Shown: in pieces, positions 18,834 to 28,188 of the stretch
Layout: each line of letters starts with the position of its first letter
Position numbering within the stretch: the first letter of the stretch is position 1
From: Lachnospiraceae bacterium AB2028
GTDB lineage: Bacteria; Bacillota; Clostridia; Lachnospirales; Lachnospiraceae
Assembly (NCBI GenBank): GCA_000621425.1
Contig: JHYJ01000007.1
Span: 186,001-250,000, forward strand
DNA: 64,000 nt
Direction: 5' to 3'
Translations under genes and position numbers: made by a program
Notes under the pieces: model-generated
What the model was told of the DNA's origin: nothing
Database searches by the model: none
What the model saw: only the letters and a program-made list of their open reading frames with translations

Positions 18834-20006
18834 CTATAATAATCCTGCACCGGAGATCAGTTTTGCCAGAGCATCCGCTATACTCTCTCCCCGCTTTAGT
18901 ATCAAAACCCTGCTCTTATCCCTGTACATTTCCAAAAGGATATTCATGACATCGGCTATCTCTTTTTTTTCAATACCGGTTTCGCCGAAAAGCTCATCAT
19001 AAGTGAAAATAACCCTGGGTTCCTTATCAAATAAGAGCTTGGGAGTAAGCTGTGCCGTAGAGCAGCCACCTACAAGAATATGCTCATCGCCGATCTGCTC
19101 CATCGCTGTCATTTCCCACTGTCCGGATACCATATCCACAAAGCCGTTTTTCGTTTCCGGAATGGCGTTTTTTTCCTTCGGATGAGGTCTTATCACAAAA
19201 CCATCGCACACTGAATCAATGTCCGCGCAAAGCTTTTTATTTCGCTCTGCCACTATTTCATAATCAGGATTGTCGCCAACTGTCAGCGGTGAAAAATAGA
19301 CTATTTTATTGTCCGCATAAATCCTGCTATCCACCGACCCGAACACAGCATGTAGTGCGTTCCTTATTTCAGTCGATTCCGAATCTCCGCAGTCCATCTT
19401 TGTTATCCTCGGAGCAGTTTTGCTTTTGCTGGACTCCGGATAGCTTACCATAATTTCGGAAGGCCTGAGACTTTCAGGATCTATACCACAAGATGACAGC
19501 TTATCCGAAAGGCTCCGGAAATACTTTCCAAGTACAAACATGTCCCCGTAGTATCCGCCTATTCCATCCTCATAATATATTATCTCAGCCCCCGGATTTA
19601 TCACGGAAAGTGCCATGGTGAGGCCGGTTCCCGCAGGAGCCATTATCCTGTCATAAGCCACCAGGCTTTCACCTGAAATATTCCCGCCCGTCATGGACAG
19701 CGCACGCTTTACGAAATGTGCAAAAGCTATCTTTTTTTTCAGGGTACTGTAATCAGCTTTTTTTCCGTACTTTCCGCTAATTCCGGAAATAATACTTTCG
19801 GCATGATTTACCTTTACAGCTTCCTGATCGAATCTTACGACCTTTTCAAACAGGCCGCAGCCTTCCGCATCAACAGATTTTCCGCAATCCGTATCTGCAT
19901 TCTTATTTAAAAACAGGTCGTAAGCATCACCGCCCTTATTATGGCAGACATACCTTACGCACTGAAACAGATGAAAAGATGTCTCACATATATAGGCTAC
20001 TCTCAC
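18834..20006 (-). CDS. GT52/polysialyltransferase-like glycosyltransferase
   Basis: I start it at the GTG at 20006, giving MRVAYICETSFHLFQCV and 390 aa; a TTG nine bases upstream is possible. Both overlap the end of the ABC exporter gene. It shows the motif pattern of bacterial sialyltransferases of the GT52/GT38 kind: an acidic EDG at 146-148, RPHP at 273-276 and a Ser/Thr motif GGCSTAQ at 313-319. A retaining or inverting transferase using a nucleotide sugar is likely, but the donor need not be CMP-sialic acid, and no CMP-sugar synthesis genes are present here. Confidence 0.6.
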   Translation of the reverse strand: MRVAYICETSFHLFQCVRYVCHNKGGDAYDLFLNKNADTDCGKSVDAEGCGLFEKVVRFDQEAVKVNHAESIISGISGKYGKKADYSTLKKKIAFAHFVKRALSMTGGNISGESLVAYDRIMAPAGTGLTMALSVINPGAEIIYYEDGIGGYYGDMFVLGKYFRSLSDKLSSCGIDPESLRPSEIMVSYPESSKSKTAPRITKMDCGDSESTEIRNALHAVFGSVDSRIYADNKIVYFSPLTVGDNPDYEIVAERNKKLCADIDSVCDGFVIRPHPKEKNAIPETKNGFVDMVSGQWEMTAMEQIGDEHILVGGCSTAQLTPKLLFDKEPRVIFTYDELFGETGIEKKEIADVMNILLEMYRDKSRVLILKRGESIADALAKLISGAGLL

Positions 20007-21741
20007 TCCCCACAACCTTTCCTTCCGAAACCTCGTATATCCTGTCGCACACAGTCAGCGTTTCTCTTCTGTGTGCTATCAGTATCATGGTATTATTTCC
20101 CTTAAGGGCTCTCACCGCTTCCATAAAATCCGCTTCGGTTTTATTATCTAAAGATGAAGTGGCCTCATCAAAAATAAGCACTTCCGGTTTCCTGTACAAA
20201 GCCCTGGCAATTCCAAGACGCTGTCTCTGTCCGCCTGAAAGTCTTATGCCGTGTTCACCAATTACTGTGTCAACTCCTTTTTCCAGTTTCTCCACGAAAT
20301 CATAAGCCTGAGCCATCTCAAGCACTTCCTTTATACGCTCACGGTCTATTTCACTGTTTTCCGTGCCGAAGGCCACATTTTCAGCAACGCTTGCATTGGC
20401 CAGGTAGATATCCTGTGGCACATAGCCTATGGACATCATCCAGGTTCTTTTTACATCTTCAATATTTCTGTCATTTATGCAAACCGCACCGTCAGTAGCA
20501 GATAGTAAACCCATCAGAAGATCCACAAATGTAGTCTTTCCGGCGCCGGATTTTCCAATAATGCCGATGGTCTCACCCTTTCTTATCTCCAGATTTACTC
20601 CGTTAAGAATATCCGCGCCTGTTGCATATCTGAAACTTACATCCTTAAATGCAATCTGTCTGAAATCAAGTTCTGTAACTGTCTGTTCATCTTTGTTGTC
20701 ACCATGCCCCTTCGCTTTACTGTCAAAAGTTCTTATCATGTCTATCTCTTTGTAAAGGCTTTCAAGGGCAGGCCTGTTAAATGCCATCTCATTAATAAAT
20801 CCGTTTATCTTTCCTACTGATGGAAGTAAACGGAAAGCTGCTACAGCGAATACGGCAAAAACAGGAAGCATGGTATTTATATCCGTCCCCGAAACAGTTA
20901 CCGCTATCATGGTTATCATCAGTGCAATTATGCACAAAGTCTCTGTCAGCAGTCTCGGTATCTGAATATAGAACTGCTGCTTTTCCTCGCAGTCAGCGGC
21001 GTGCTGCCTGTCAAAAGAATAAAGATCTATGAAATAATCCTCCGTACCAAGAATCTTTAATTCCTTTATTCCACCGAATGCGCTCATTACATCACGCATC
21101 ATCATGGTTCTGGCTTCTATGTCCTCATCTCCGAGTTTTGCAACCATTTTCTTGGAACGAAGAATGAAGAAAATATCAATGACTCCAATGAACAAAACCA
21201 TAAAAAGGCTCATACGCCAATCGGTGATAAAAAGCAGAATGCCAAGGATCACACAGATAAGGACCTCCGACAAAATCTGGAGCAGTGGCTTAAGTACCCT
21301 GTACATTCCCTCCACATCTGCCCTGACAATTCTCTCCAGCTCCGCACTGTCCCTTTCCATAAAAACATCATAAGGCGCTTTAATAAAAAGTGAAAACATC
21401 TGTCTTGAAGTGTGTACTGTGCCATTTCTGACAAACGAAAAAATCCTATGATACATAAATGACAGGTAGAGATTCTTCAGGATATATACAACTATCATAA
21501 AGACTGCCAGACCGATTATCAGCTCATACCGCCCAGCCACAAGGTCTATCCCTGCAATCCCTGAAACAAACTCAGACATGGCATTGTCACTGTTCATAAC
21601 TACGGAAATAAGCGGAAAAACCGCAGACACACCCACAAGTTCCAATATTCCGCCTATGAACATAAGAAATATTAAACCTGCGATATGTTTCTTTTCTTCG
21701 GCTGTAAGAACGCCGTTAAGTTGTTTTACAATGGTTCTCAT
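19984..21741 (-). CDS. MsbA/PglK-type ABC exporter (lipid-linked glycan flippase candidate) 1
   Basis: The 585-aa half-transporter has six membrane segments in residues 1-320 and a C-terminal ATPase with GIIGKSGAGKTT, LSGGQRQRLGIARAL and EVLIFDEATSSLD. Full-length ABC exporters placed among glycosyltransferase genes often flip lipid-linked oligosaccharides, as PglK does. It is one of three such genes in the window (others at 43642 and 51678). It overlaps the glycosyltransferase genes on both sides. Confidence 0.9.
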   Translation of the reverse strand: MRTIVKQLNGVLTAEEKKHIAGLIFLMFIGGILELVGVSAVFPLISVVMNSDNAMSEFVSGIAGIDLVAGRYELIIGLAVFMIVVYILKNLYLSFMYHRIFSFVRNGTVHTSRQMFSLFIKAPYDVFMERDSAELERIVRADVEGMYRVLKPLLQILSEVLICVILGILLFITDWRMSLFMVLFIGVIDIFFILRSKKMVAKLGDEDIEARTMMMRDVMSAFGGIKELKILGTEDYFIDLYSFDRQHAADCEEKQQFYIQIPRLLTETLCIIALMITMIAVTVSGTDINTMLPVFAVFAVAAFRLLPSVGKINGFINEMAFNRPALESLYKEIDMIRTFDSKAKGHGDNKDEQTVTELDFRQIAFKDVSFRYATGADILNGVNLEIRKGETIGIIGKSGAGKTTFVDLLMGLLSATDGAVCINDRNIEDVKRTWMMSIGYVPQDIYLANASVAENVAFGTENSEIDRERIKEVLEMAQAYDFVEKLEKGVDTVIGEHGIRLSGGQRQRLGIARALYRKPEVLIFDEATSSLDNKTEADFMEAVRALKGNNTMILIAHRRETLTVCDRIYEVSEGKVVGSESSLYM

Positions 21742-22969
21742 TTAGTTCTCTCTCATACTCCTCAAACAGACGGGCGCCTTCTTCAAAGGACAATTTCTCA
21801 TATACTGCGGTCTTTGCACGCTGTCCCTTAGTAATACGGTATTCTTCATTCTCTCCAAGATGCTTTATAGCCTCTGCCGCAGCCTCTATATCAGGTTCTG
21901 CCCAAACCGTTCCCTTTCTGTAGGCAGTCACATCATGGGATATCTTGGTCAAAGTACAGGGTATGGCAACAGCCCCGTCATCAGACACAAATTCAGTAGT
22001 TGATGAATAATCGGTAGCCACTGCCACACATCCCAGCTGCATTGCCTCCGCTATAGGAAGTCCGAAACCTTCTGCACGATGAAGAGACAAAAGTATGTCG
22101 GATGATGCGATCAGTGCATCAGTTTCATGACGGCTCATAAGCTCTTCTATCCATACTACATTTTTATAATCCTTAAGCAAAGACCTAAGGAGTTTCATCT
22201 GTTTTTTATCTGCACATTTTGCTTTTACTATAAGCCATGTGTTTTCTTTTTCAACAGGGTAGGCCATCGTGTATGCTTTTATTGCCCCCTCCGGATTTTT
22301 CCTTTCAAATCCGCTGCGACCGTCAAACATCACCAGATGGACCAGGGCATCCGCAGCTATATTATATTTTTCCCTTAACTGCAGCCTGTCATTTTCCGAT
22401 ACGGACTCCGCCTTGGCAGGATTCAATCCGAACCGAAGTGTCCGTACAGGCCGGTCAGACACTTTACGCACCGCATCCGTAACAAAAGATGACGGAGTCC
22501 AGATCTCATCAAACCATGCGCACAAGGGTATCCACTCTTCAGGTATCTCCGGTGTTTCCCACAGCCAGAAACCTATATTTATCTTTCCGTCAAATACCTC
22601 CGAAGAAAGCTTTGAAGAAACTATTGGCCAGACAGGAGGCTGAACCACAAAAAGATTTATAAGCCAACTGTCATCCTTAAACTGTTCTTCATCAGGTATG
22701 ATACATTCACCATTCTTATTTATTTCTATATGAATACTTTCTACGTCCGATGTTTCCAGCATATCCCAGAGCATCGCTGCTCCGTTGCTGAGCCCTGTAC
22801 CTGATTCTGTATCTGCAAAAAACCTGATTCCGCCCCGCGCTCTGCCATCACTTACCCTCTTAGGCAAAACACTTACAGATGCCTTTATTCTTTTGCTGTC
22901 ACGAATCCTGTTCCTTTCATTTATCCATGAAGGTGGAACATGACTCCTGATTGCCGACTTTATGCTCAT
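21716..22969 (-). CDS. GT4 family glycosyltransferase
   Basis: I use the ATG at 22969 (MSIKSAIRSHVPPSWINE), five bases after the preceding stop and with AGGGA upstream; the longer frame would overlap the neighbour by 64 bp. The 417-aa protein has a GT-B fold with the GT4 C-terminal signature LSLHRAEGFGLPIAEAMQLG. The N-terminal part contains INIGFWLWETPEIPEEW, seen in GT4 enzymes acting on polysaccharides. Its 3' end overlaps the ABC exporter start. Confidence 0.85.
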   Translation of the reverse strand: MSIKSAIRSHVPPSWINERNRIRDSKRIKASVSVLPKRVSDGRARGGIRFFADTESGTGLSNGAAMLWDMLETSDVESIHIEINKNGECIIPDEEQFKDDSWLINLFVVQPPVWPIVSSKLSSEVFDGKINIGFWLWETPEIPEEWIPLCAWFDEIWTPSSFVTDAVRKVSDRPVRTLRFGLNPAKAESVSENDRLQLREKYNIAADALVHLVMFDGRSGFERKNPEGAIKAYTMAYPVEKENTWLIVKAKCADKKQMKLLRSLLKDYKNVVWIEELMSRHETDALIASSDILLSLHRAEGFGLPIAEAMQLGCVAVATDYSSTTEFVSDDGAVAIPCTLTKISHDVTAYRKGTVWAEPDIEAAAEAIKHLGENEEYRITKGQRAKTAVYEKLSFEEGARLFEEYERELNENHCKTT

Positions 22970-22974
22970 TAATC

Positions 22975-24126
22975 TTATCCCTGTATGGCAGCATACACCG
23001 CTGCAGCACTCTTCGCCCATGAATACTTTTTCAGACATGAGTTATCTTTACTGTGACCATGATCATCCCTGCACAGTATATCCAGCTTTGCAGAAAGGTC
23101 GCTTACGTTATGCAGCCTGAAATACGACGCATCATCCCCTAACACTTCCCTATGGGCAGGTATATCCGAAACCAGCACATGTTTTACTCCATATGATAAT
23201 GCCTCTAAAGGCGGCATACCAAAACCCTCATAAACAGATGCATCCACAAAAACATCTGCATGTGAATATACGGCCTTTAAGTCATCTTCATCAATAAATC
23301 CCGTAAAACAGACGCAGTCGGAAAAATTCTCATTTACAGCAGATAACTCTCTATCCACCATCCAGCCCTTTCTGCCGGCAACCACCAGCTTGGGTGCATC
23401 AGTATTTTTCGATACCAGATCTGCATACGCACTAAATACCTGACCTATGTTTTTTCTGGGTTCCAGCGTTGACAAAACCAGAATATACTTCTCCGGCAGG
23501 CCATATTTTTTCTTTATCTCAGTCCATGTTTTTTCCGATGATCTTCGACCATCTTTAACAGCTGTTCCATCCGACATAACACCGCAAGGGGCGTAGATCA
23601 TATTCCTTACATTCTTAAAATGTTTCCGTATCCGTTTCTCTGAAAAACGGGATATTGTGATCACGGATTCACATACACGCACACTGTGCCTGTATCCCAA
23701 TCCGAAAAGCAACCTTGATTTCAGTTTCATGGTCTCCGGCACATCCATCACGGCAGCGTCTGCAATGAGCGAGTATATTTTCCTACGCTTTCTTCCGCAG
23801 TCGCAACAACCGCCAAAAGCATTTCCAAATAAAAGCGGCACCGGAAAAGCAGGAAACAGATACGCATCCGCCTTGATGCGAGACATAACAAGTGGAAGCT
23901 TTACCTGATTAACAATAAGTTTCCCACCGCTTATATGTACAAGACATACCCTGTCCGGATAAGTCCTTTTAAGCTGCTTTATCCGCTCCGGCACATCATT
24001 CTTTACAACTAAATACCACTTATCCCGGCCAAGACCTATCATCTCACTGACAATGCAGAAGGCATAGCGCTCAAGGCCTGAAAGATTATCTGATAATGAT
24101 GTCATATCTGCCGCTATACGCATCAT
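22975..24126 (-). CDS. GT4 family glycosyltransferase
   Basis: The start at 24126 (MMRIAADMTSLSDNLSGLERYAF) shares its A with the upstream stop in TGATG and has AAGGAG five bases before it. The 383-aa protein has the GT4 core YILVLSTLEPRKNIGQVFSAY and VDASVYEGFGMPPLEALSYG, with the ExxxxxxxE pair for donor binding. It resembles mannosyltransferases of the WbaZ/MtfA kind. Translation is coupled to the VanZ-TagA gene. Confidence 0.87.
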   Translation of the reverse strand: MMRIAADMTSLSDNLSGLERYAFCIVSEMIGLGRDKWYLVVKNDVPERIKQLKRTYPDRVCLVHISGGKLIVNQVKLPLVMSRIKADAYLFPAFPVPLLFGNAFGGCCDCGRKRRKIYSLIADAAVMDVPETMKLKSRLLFGLGYRHSVRVCESVITISRFSEKRIRKHFKNVRNMIYAPCGVMSDGTAVKDGRRSSEKTWTEIKKKYGLPEKYILVLSTLEPRKNIGQVFSAYADLVSKNTDAPKLVVAGRKGWMVDRELSAVNENFSDCVCFTGFIDEDDLKAVYSHADVFVDASVYEGFGMPPLEALSYGVKHVLVSDIPAHREVLGDDASYFRLHNVSDLSAKLDILCRDDHGHSKDNSCLKKYSWAKSAAAVYAAIQG

Positions 24127-25385
24127 CAGATCTCCTTCCTGTATTTCCATGCCAAAAGGAAAATCTGCATGTCTTCAATAAAATATCTGTGAAAGAGCCT
24201 TCCCGGCTCCTGCAAAAATCTGTAAAACCATTCCAGTCCGCATTTGCGCATCCAAACTGGTGCACGCAGACTTTTCTCTGCCGCAAAATCCACAGCCGCT
24301 CCAAAAGGAAGGGCTACATGGAACTCCAATTCATCTTTATTTGAATAAATAAACTTCTCCTGTTTTGGCATTCCCAGGCATACAAAGATTATGTCAGGCT
24401 TTGACTTGTTCACAGCCTTTATGGTTTTCTTAAGCTCTTTCTCATCCTTATCAAAATCCATAGGCGGCTCATAATATCCACAGATATTCAGCCCTTCGAA
24501 TTTCTCTTTCATTTTTTTTGACGCAGTCTCAGCGCTGCCTCCGGTGCCACCAAGAATAAAGACTGACTTTTCATTTTCGGCAGCTCTCTTGCAGATTTCA
24601 GGAAACATGTCTGCTCCCGTCACCCGTTCCTTTATGGGATGTCCCAACGACTCAGCAATCCATAAAAGCGGTGTTCCGTCCGTGATCACCAGATCTGCAG
24701 CTTTATAAATCTTCAGGAACTCTTCATCCTTCTGGAGACGCATCACGTGATCCGCATTTGGCGTAACCACATAATGCCTGCCATCTTCTGCATACTTCAT
24801 TATGCGCTCAGCTGCTTCATCAAAGCTTATGTCATCAAGCTCGAAGTTCATGTATTTTCTGCGTCCATGCTTTGAATCATCCCTCTTCTGCTTAGCAAAA
24901 AACTTAGCCCTTATGTTGCCGCATATCTGCCATACAAGCGCAGCGATCATAAGACCTGCCATGTCTATGGCAAAATCCTTTACCTCACCGTATCTCCCCG
25001 GCACAAAGATTTGAACAAACTCATCAGTCAGGGATATACAGGCTCCAATAACACAGATATAAAAAACACGCAGTTTCTCCCTGAATCCGTTTACCGTAAC
25101 AGCTGCTCCGAGAAGAAGCCCCAGTACGATATATTCATTCATATGGGCAAAAGTGCGTGTTATTCCATCAAAACTTTTTAAGCCGACGTCCGTAGCAGGA
25201 ATCTGTGCCACCGTCTCAGTTCCAAAAAACATCCCCCAGATCCATCTGGTAACATGAAGGCTCGCATTCTCTGAACCTTCTCCCGGCTGAAGTGAAAAGA
25301 TAAAGATCACTACAATCCAGAAAACCACGGGAATCCATATAACATACTCTATGGCAGAAGTTTTTTTAGACGGAGCCTTTTTCAT
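24126..25385 (-). CDS. VanZ-like membrane domain fused to a TagA/WecG (GT26) transferase
   Basis: Residues 12-155 form a VanZ-like domain with about four membrane segments and the motifs HMNEYIVLGLLLG and DEFVQIFVPGRYGEVKDFAID. Residues 178-410 form a GT26 transferase with VVTPNADHVM (210-212), ITDGTPLLW (D236) and ERVTGADMF (R254, D259). TagA adds ManNAc to GlcNAc-PP-undecaprenol, and WecG adds ManNAcA. The fusion gives the normally peripheral GT26 enzyme its own membrane anchor. No strong Shine-Dalgarno is seen. It would act on the second step after a phosphoglycosyltransferase such as the one at 29597. Confidence 0.88.
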   Translation of the reverse strand: MKKAPSKKTSAIEYVIWIPVVFWIVVIFIFSLQPGEGSENASLHVTRWIWGMFFGTETVAQIPATDVGLKSFDGITRTFAHMNEYIVLGLLLGAAVTVNGFREKLRVFYICVIGACISLTDEFVQIFVPGRYGEVKDFAIDMAGLMIAALVWQICGNIRAKFFAKQKRDDSKHGRRKYMNFELDDISFDEAAERIMKYAEDGRHYVVTPNADHVMRLQKDEEFLKIYKAADLVITDGTPLLWIAESLGHPIKERVTGADMFPEICKRAAENEKSVFILGGTGGSAETASKKMKEKFEGLNICGYYEPPMDFDKDEKELKKTIKAVNKSKPDIIFVCLGMPKQEKFIYSNKDELEFHVALPFGAAVDFAAEKSLRAPVWMRKCGLEWFYRFLQEPGRLFHRYFIEDMQIFLLAWKYRKEI

Positions 25386-25405
25386 TGCAGTTTATTGACC
25401 ACTCT

Positions 25406-26341
25406 TTACACAAACTGCTTGAAATACTCAATAGTCTTGTCCAGTCCCTTATCGAGAGGAATAGTAGGCTCCCAGTCAAGCTCCTTCTTTGCCAGATCGA
25501 TAACGGGTCTGCGCTGTATGGGATCATCCGAAGGAAGCGGCTTATATACGATCTTTGAGTCTGATCCTGTCTTTTCAAGAACCATCTCTGCCAGTTCCTT
25601 AATGGTGAACTCTCCCGGGTTACCTATATTGACAGGTCCCGTGAATCCATCTCTTGAATTCATCAGCCTTACCATACCTTCAATAAGGTCATCAACATAG
25701 CAGAAACTTCTGGTCTGTGAACCGTCGCCGTAAACTGTTATGTCATCACCCTTAAGAGCCTGCATTATGAAATTGGAAACAACCCTTCCGTCAGCAGGAT
25801 GCATATTGGGACCATAGGTATTAAATATTCTCATTACCTTAATGTCCACCTTGTTCATTCTATGGTAGTCGAAGAAAAGGGTCTCAGCCACACGCTTACC
25901 TTCGTCATAGCATGACCTGATGCCTATGGTATTTACGCAGCCCCTATAGCTTTCAGGCTGTGGATGAACTTCAGGATCACCGTATACTTCCGATGTAGAT
26001 GCCTGAAGGATCCTTGCATGGACTCTCTTTGCCAGTCCCAACATGTTCATAGCACCAATAACGGATGTCTTGGTAGTCTTAATGGGATTATACTGATAAT
26101 GAACCGGGCTTGCAGGACATGCTAAGTTATAAATCTGATCCACTTCAATAACGATAGGCACAGTAACATCATGCCTTATGAATTCAAAATAAGGATTGCC
26201 AATAAGATGTCTTATATTATCCTTGGTTCCCGTGAAAAGGTTATCAAGGCATATAACATCATTGCCTTCCTCTATCAATCTGTTACATAGATGCGATCCC
26301 AGAAAACCTGCTCCGCCTGTTACCAGTATTCTCTTACCCAT
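25406..26341 (-). CDS. uxs: UDP-glucuronate decarboxylase (UDP-xylose synthase)
   Basis: The ATG at 26341 has AAGGAG seven bases upstream and gives [18 protein letters not shown], so the longer frame is unlikely. The 311-aa protein matches UXS enzymes: [36 protein letters not shown] and [16 protein letters not shown] with the catalytic Tyr/Lys. It decarboxylates UDP-glucuronate to UDP-xylose. A UDP-glucose dehydrogenase to supply the substrate is not in the window. The 82-nt hairpin element lies just upstream. Confidence 0.92.
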   Translation of the reverse strand: MGKRILVTGGAGFLGSHLCNRLIEEGNDVICLDNLFTGTKDNIRHLIGNPYFEFIRHDVTVPIVIEVDQIYNLACPASPVHYQYNPIKTTKTSVIGAMNMLGLAKRVHARILQASTSEVYGDPEVHPQPESYRGCVNTIGIRSCYDEGKRVAETLFFDYHRMNKVDIKVMRIFNTYGPNMHPADGRVVSNFIMQALKGDDITVYGDGSQTRSFCYVDDLIEGMVRLMNSRDGFTGPVNIGNPGEFTIKELAEMVLEKTGSDSKIVYKPLPSDDPIQRRPVIDLAKKELDWEPTIPLDKGLDKTIEYFKQFV

Positions 26342-26378
26342 AGTATTTCTCCTTATAACATAATTTATTATTAATACT

Positions 26379-26460
26379 CCCACACCGATAGCTCACCTGC
26401 CGGTGGGGTCAGTTCGCAGAGTCTCACTTTACACCGTCAGGCGAGTCTATACGGTGTGGG
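26379..26460. repeat. 82-nt intergenic hairpin element, copy 1
   Basis: The termini CCCACACCG (26379-26387) and CGGTGTGGG (26452-26460) are perfect complements. Inside, ATAG pairs with CTAT, CTCACCTG (26392-26399) with CAGGCGAG (26438-26445) apart from one A-C mismatch, and CGGTG (26401-26405) with CACCG (26432-26436). A second copy at 50387-50466 keeps the fold with compensatory changes. It lies between two minus-strand genes and has no coding frame. Confidence 0.8.
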
Positions 26461-26472
26461 AAATTCAGTTGG

Positions 26473-27324
26473 TTAAATTCCTAATATAATCCTCAAATAT
26501 GGTGTTATCGAGTGATAAATCGCCGATAACATACCGTAGTTCTTCTTTACAAAATAAAACCAATCCTTCGCAGGCAGACCTTTAGGATTCTCTTTTTTCA
26601 TTATCCTCTCAAATATAGGAAGTTCGGGATCCAGCCAGCTGTCTGCTATAGGATTTGCTTCACATATCCCAACATATCCTGCACTGCTTATAACTTTAAG
26701 GCCTTTTTTCTTCATGCGAAGACCATAATCGTAGTCACCCATGCTGTGAGTATATTTTCCGTCAAGGTTTCCGTTTTTCTTCATGCACTCCAAAGACATC
26801 AACAGGCAGTTACAGTTAAATGTATCGCATGGCACAGGCTTATTTGAAGGAGAAATCACCTCAAACTTTGCAAAGAATTTCGACAAAGTCCTTACGCCGC
26901 CATATGTCTGCTCTCCGTTTTCCGAACACACCGCACCTACCACGGCTGCTGCCCTGTAGCGTTTTCTTCTCTTCATAAGGGTATCGATGGAGTCCTCATA
27001 AAAGACCACATCGTCATTTACCAGCAGTATATCATCACCGGGCTTAGCATGCTTTGCGGCATAGGACATAGCATAGCGCATGCCCTGGTTCCAATACACA
27101 TTTTTTTTGCAATGCAATATCCTGAGACTGATATCCCGGCTGCCGTAGCGCCTGCTCTTTTTTGCATTCTCCATGCACTTTCTCAGATAGATGCCGGTGC
27201 CATCAATGCTTCCGGCATCTACATCCACTACTGTCATGGCCCCCCTATAAGCACCCAGCAGTGACTTAAAACATTCCACCGTCTGCTCACGTCTGTTGTA
27301 TGTAGTCATTAAAACCCAAAGCAT
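26473..27324 (-). CDS. GT2 family glycosyltransferase
   Basis: The 283-aa protein starts MLWVLMTTYNRREQTVECF, with GGGGGAAA before the ATG. It has a GT-A core with the metal motif LLVNDDVVFYED near residues 100-110 and NCNCLLMSLECMKK further on, as in family 2 rhamnosyl/galactosyl-type enzymes. No membrane segment is evident. The donor is unknown. The hairpin element follows its stop. Confidence 0.85.
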   Translation of the reverse strand: MLWVLMTTYNRREQTVECFKSLLGAYRGAMTVVDVDAGSIDGTGIYLRKCMENAKKSRRYGSRDISLRILHCKKNVYWNQGMRYAMSYAAKHAKPGDDILLVNDDVVFYEDSIDTLMKRRKRYRAAAVVGAVCSENGEQTYGGVRTLSKFFAKFEVISPSNKPVPCDTFNCNCLLMSLECMKKNGNLDGKYTHSMGDYDYGLRMKKKGLKVISSAGYVGICEANPIADSWLDPELPIFERIMKKENPKGLPAKDWFYFVKKNYGMLSAIYHSITPYLRIILGI

Positions 27325-27351
27325 ACAATTTCCCCCTGTTCTGCCTGCATT

Positions 27352-28170
27352 TTAAAATCCCGCTATCTTCTTATCCGTCAGATGAAAAAGCACCTTGCTC
27401 TCAAAATCTACGATATCCTTGAGCCAGGGCCATCCGTTTTTTTCCGCACTGGCATATGCATGATACACATGTCTGCACCAGGATATGTTCAGCTTATCTT
27501 TCCCGATTTCCTTCTGTAGCCGATATACTTCCTTGCGTCTTGCTGCATTATTTAAGCCGGTCTTATTATCCTCATACATCCGGTAAACCGCATATGGCTT
27601 GTGGGTATATACTTTTCTGCCGGATGCAAACAGGCCAATGAAAAACTTCCAGTCGAAAACGTAATGATACTTCTCATCTAAAAGCTTATGTTCATTTTTC
27701 CAAAAGCAGGCAGGCTGCACTATGTAGTACCAGCGTCTGATCACGTCATCAGGCACATTCCTATCCGATTTATTGTACTCAGTAAATTTCTTATTCTTAT
27801 CACAGTACCAGGCATCACCTATGGCAAGTTTCAGATCCTTGTTGTCGGAAAAAACTTTATCTACATTCTCAAGCACATGCTCATCGTAATAAAAATCATC
27901 CGAATTAAGCCATGCCACTATCTCGCCCTTTGCCAGGCGCAAGCCCTTGTTTATGCCATCAGCCTGACCACGGTCTTTTTCACGAATATAATGTATCCTG
28001 CTATCCTTTGCAGCATAGGACTCCACGATCTCCTTCGTGCCATCTTCAGAGCAGCTGTCGATTATTATATACTCGAAATCCTTAAAGCTCTGATTTAATA
28101 CAGAATCAATGGTATCAGAGATATATTCAGCCTGTTCAAATGTAGGTGTTATTATAGAAAATCTGCACAT
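27352..28170 (-). CDS. GT2 family glycosyltransferase
   Basis: The 272-aa protein is a short GT2 with SIITPTFEQAEYISDTIDS, FEYIIIDSCSEDGT and VAWLNSDDFYYDEHVLE (the metal-binding SDD). It resembles WcaA-like transferases that add a single sugar. It is 18 bp downstream of the HAD phosphatase gene. The ribosome binding site is weak. Confidence 0.86.
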   Translation of the reverse strand: MCRFSIITPTFEQAEYISDTIDSVLNQSFKDFEYIIIDSCSEDGTKEIVESYAAKDSRIHYIREKDRGQADGINKGLRLAKGEIVAWLNSDDFYYDEHVLENVDKVFSDNKDLKLAIGDAWYCDKNKKFTEYNKSDRNVPDDVIRRWYYIVQPACFWKNEHKLLDEKYHYVFDWKFFIGLFASGRKVYTHKPYAVYRMYEDNKTGLNNAARRKEVYRLQKEIGKDKLNISWCRHVYHAYASAEKNGWPWLKDIVDFESKVLFHLTDKKIAGF

Positions 28171-28188
28171 ATCAAATACCGCTTATTC

